Shown here in pieces: positions 62,897 through 64,000 of a stretch of 64,000 bases of DNA. The stretch spans positions 1 through 64,000 of the forward strand of contig JAWKRP010000012.1 in the NCBI GenBank assembly GCA_041389565.1, read 5' to 3'. This DNA is from JACKEQ01 sp041389565. Its GTDB lineage: Bacteria > Myxococcota_A > UBA796 > GCA-2862545. The notes below the pieces were generated by a model, which was not told the origin of the DNA, made no database searches, and saw only the letters and a program-made list of their open reading frames with translations. Every line of letters starts with the position of its first letter. Position 1 is the stretch's first letter. Both the position numbers and the translations under genes were made by a program.

Positions 62897-63080
62897 CGCG
62901 CACCCCCCGCGTGGTTGCGGGGGATGGACGCGACGAGGGTGGGCTTCGGCGACGACATCGCGGACCTCGTGCGTCCTCCGTCGCGGGCCTCACCATGAGG
63001 TCTCGCGCTTCAGACACACGAGGAATAGCGAAGGTCTCTCCTATACTTTTCCGCGTCGATTCCGGGGTTTCCGCCTCGCG
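62897..63080. promoter_or_regulatory. Intergenic region upstream of the replication operon
   Basis: 184 bp without a gene. Read leftward it holds an AT-richer box AGTATAGGAG at about 63,050, a possible -10, with no convincing -35, and a hairpin next to the 80-residue gene. This is the likeliest promoter of the leftward replication operon. Confidence 0.4.
62904..62923 (-). other. Hairpin covering the Shine-Dalgarno of the 80-residue gene
   Basis: CCCCCGC, 6-nt loop, GCGGGGG: seven GC pairs. On the leftward mRNA the G-run that should pair with the ribosome is the 3' arm of this stem, ending about 7 bp from the start codon. Translation could be held back until the stem opens. Confidence 0.45.
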
Positions 63081-64000
63081 CTACCCGCCTCGCGCTGCCG
63101 GTTTGCGCTTCGCCGCCTTCGACGTGCTTTTCCGCGTTCCGCTGCGTTTCCGCTCGTCGTCGTCACCCTCCTCGGGAGGGGGTGGAAGCTCGGTCCAGAA
63201 CGAGATCCGGCCAGCCGGGATCGGCAGCCGGTAGGCCCCGTCCTCGTCGTCGCTCGCGCTGAGCGTCTCGATCTCGATCCCCGCAGCCGCCGCGTTCAGG
63301 TGGGCCTGAAGCTCACTCTTCCGCTTCGGAAGCGGCGTTGGGTCGACGTCGGGCCCGTACACGACCTCGGCGAGCTCGCCGCGCGGGACCCAAACGTTCG
63401 GCCGCTGGGCGAGCGCGTAGAGGAGCCGCCCGATGGTGCGCCGGCCGCCGAAGTCCAGGGCTACCCCTCGGCTCCACGCGCGTCCCTGAACCGGGTCGAG
63501 CACGAGGTCCCAGGCCCCGTCGAACCAGGGCGACGGGTCGACGCTGGACGTATAGTGGCGGCGGACGAAGTCGAGCAAGCGCGCGCGTGGAGCCCCGTCG
63601 ACGACGTGGACGGCGTCGTGCAAGGGCATGACCTCGACCTGCGTCGTGGAGAACATGGCGTGAACCTCGGCCACCACGGGCTCGGCGATCGGCGCCAGGA
63701 CGAGCGCCCGATCCGTCGCCGCGGCCCGTCGCGCCGCGTCACCGACCGCAACGAGGTCCGAGAAGCCACAGACCGTGGTGATCGCCACGGTGAAGGACGA
63801 CCTCAGCCGCAAGGTGCCCACCACCACGCTGGCGCCGGCGACGCCCGTGAGCTTCGCCGTCCCGCGCTCGTGCAGGTGCAGCGCGGCGCCGAGTCGGTCC
63901 GCGAGCTGCGCGACGTCAAGGCGCTGTCGCACGGCATCCCCGCGCGCGACCTTGATCGTCGGGCAGTTCCGCTCCTCGCACACGGCCTCGATGTCGTGGC
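63081..64000 (-). CDS. Unknown protein with C-terminal winged-helix-like region (5' end outside window)
   Basis: At least 300 residues; the reading frame stays open to the right edge. A GTG at 63983 is possible but the text before it (HDIEAV) continues naturally, so the true start probably lies beyond the window. The N-terminal part has alternating beta/alpha text (GVAGASVVVGTLRLRSSFTVAITTVCGFSDLV). Residues about 190-225 (TIGRLLYALAQRPNVWVPRGELAEVVYG) look like an OmpR-type winged helix, as in transcription regulators. The C-terminus is Lys/Arg-rich. It may be a regulator of the replication module. Confidence 0.6.
   Translation of the reverse strand, partial: HDIEAVCEERNCPTIKVARGDAVRQRLDVAQLADRLGAALHLHERGTAKLTGVAGASVVVGTLRLRSSFTVAITTVCGFSDLVAVGDAARRAAATDRALVLAPIAEPVVAEVHAMFSTTQVEVMPLHDAVHVVDGAPRARLLDFVRRHYTSSVDPSPWFDGAWDLVLDPVQGRAWSRGVALDFGGRRTIGRLLYALAQRPNVWVPRGELAEVVYGPDVDPTPLPKRKSELQAHLNAAAAGIEIETLSASDDEDGAYRLPIPAGRISFWTELPPPPEEGDDDERKRSGTRKSTSKAAKRKPAARGG

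Noticed and set aside
31364..64000. Classical tailed prophage
   Set aside because: No terminase, portal, major capsid of the HK97 type, tail, lysis or integrase gene could be recognised, so only a phage-like element is proposed.

Overview
The window is GC-rich, tightly packed bacterial DNA. The gene set points to an uncultured member of the Myxococcota (former Deltaproteobacteria): an operon of a Ser/Thr kinase with lipoproteins, an FHA-GAF sigma54 activator, repeat-type HTH proteins, Lon, Ppk1, and a Tat operon carrying its own molybdoenzyme substrate. This placement is inferred from gene content; no rRNA or other marker RNA is present. No tRNA, rRNA, CRISPR array, transposase or integrase was seen.

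Bases 1 to about 31,450 look like ordinary chromosome. In order: a Tat export operon (tatB, tatC and the 5' part of an exported xanthine-dehydrogenase-family enzyme); a class II glutamine amidotransferase; a biotin carboxylase/biotin carrier pair; lon with an outer-membrane protein; an SCP2-like protein with the PEP synthase regulator; a transmembrane Ser/Thr kinase with two lipoproteins; an HTH-repeat protein; a secreted protein; an FHA-sigma54 activator with coaE; surE, a DUF368 lipid-carrier transporter and apt; ppk1 with a histone-deacetylase-like protein; a thioredoxin/MsrA fusion; a carotenoid-isomerase-like oxidoreductase; an SLC13 permease; and a SulP transporter. Many neighbours overlap by 4 bp, so most of these are co-translated operons.

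At about 31,450 the chromosome breaks off inside a short-chain dehydrogenase gene. From there to the end the window is a composite accessory island. It starts with a histidine-kinase fragment and a DNA methylase/helicase gene cut off just after its Walker A motif. A six-gene Zn/Cd/Co-type efflux operon follows (His/Cys-rich small protein, czcC, czcB, czcA, P1B ATPase, methyltransferase; 43,620 down to 34,698). Next is a divergent module of twelve mostly unrecognised genes (eight leftward, 49,829 to 43,713; four rightward, 50,151 to 52,574). It has two beta-rich small proteins, a transglutaminase-like protein, two membrane or Cys-tailed proteins and an XRE-type regulator. Then comes a leftward six-gene cluster (58,670 to about 52,630) in which every gene is broken by frameshifts: a HEPN-like protein, an unknown, a nucleotidyltransferase, a small Asn/Pro-rich protein, and a RavA-like MoxR ATPase with its ViaA-like VWA partner. 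Last is a leftward replication module (primase-helicase, BRO-type antirepressor, small proteins) that runs off the right edge.

Two DNA-level signals tie the island together. A 25-bp palindrome occurs three times inside three different genes and in three different codon phases. A tandem motif with 10-bp period lies upstream of both the truncated methylase and the eight-gene operon. They suggest one element-encoded binding protein, or two. The twelve-gene module could be the structural or maintenance part of an undescribed virus-like or plasmid-like element carrying metal resistance and a decaying defence-like cluster as cargo. No terminase, portal, packaging ATPase or tail gene was seen, so that reading is inference.
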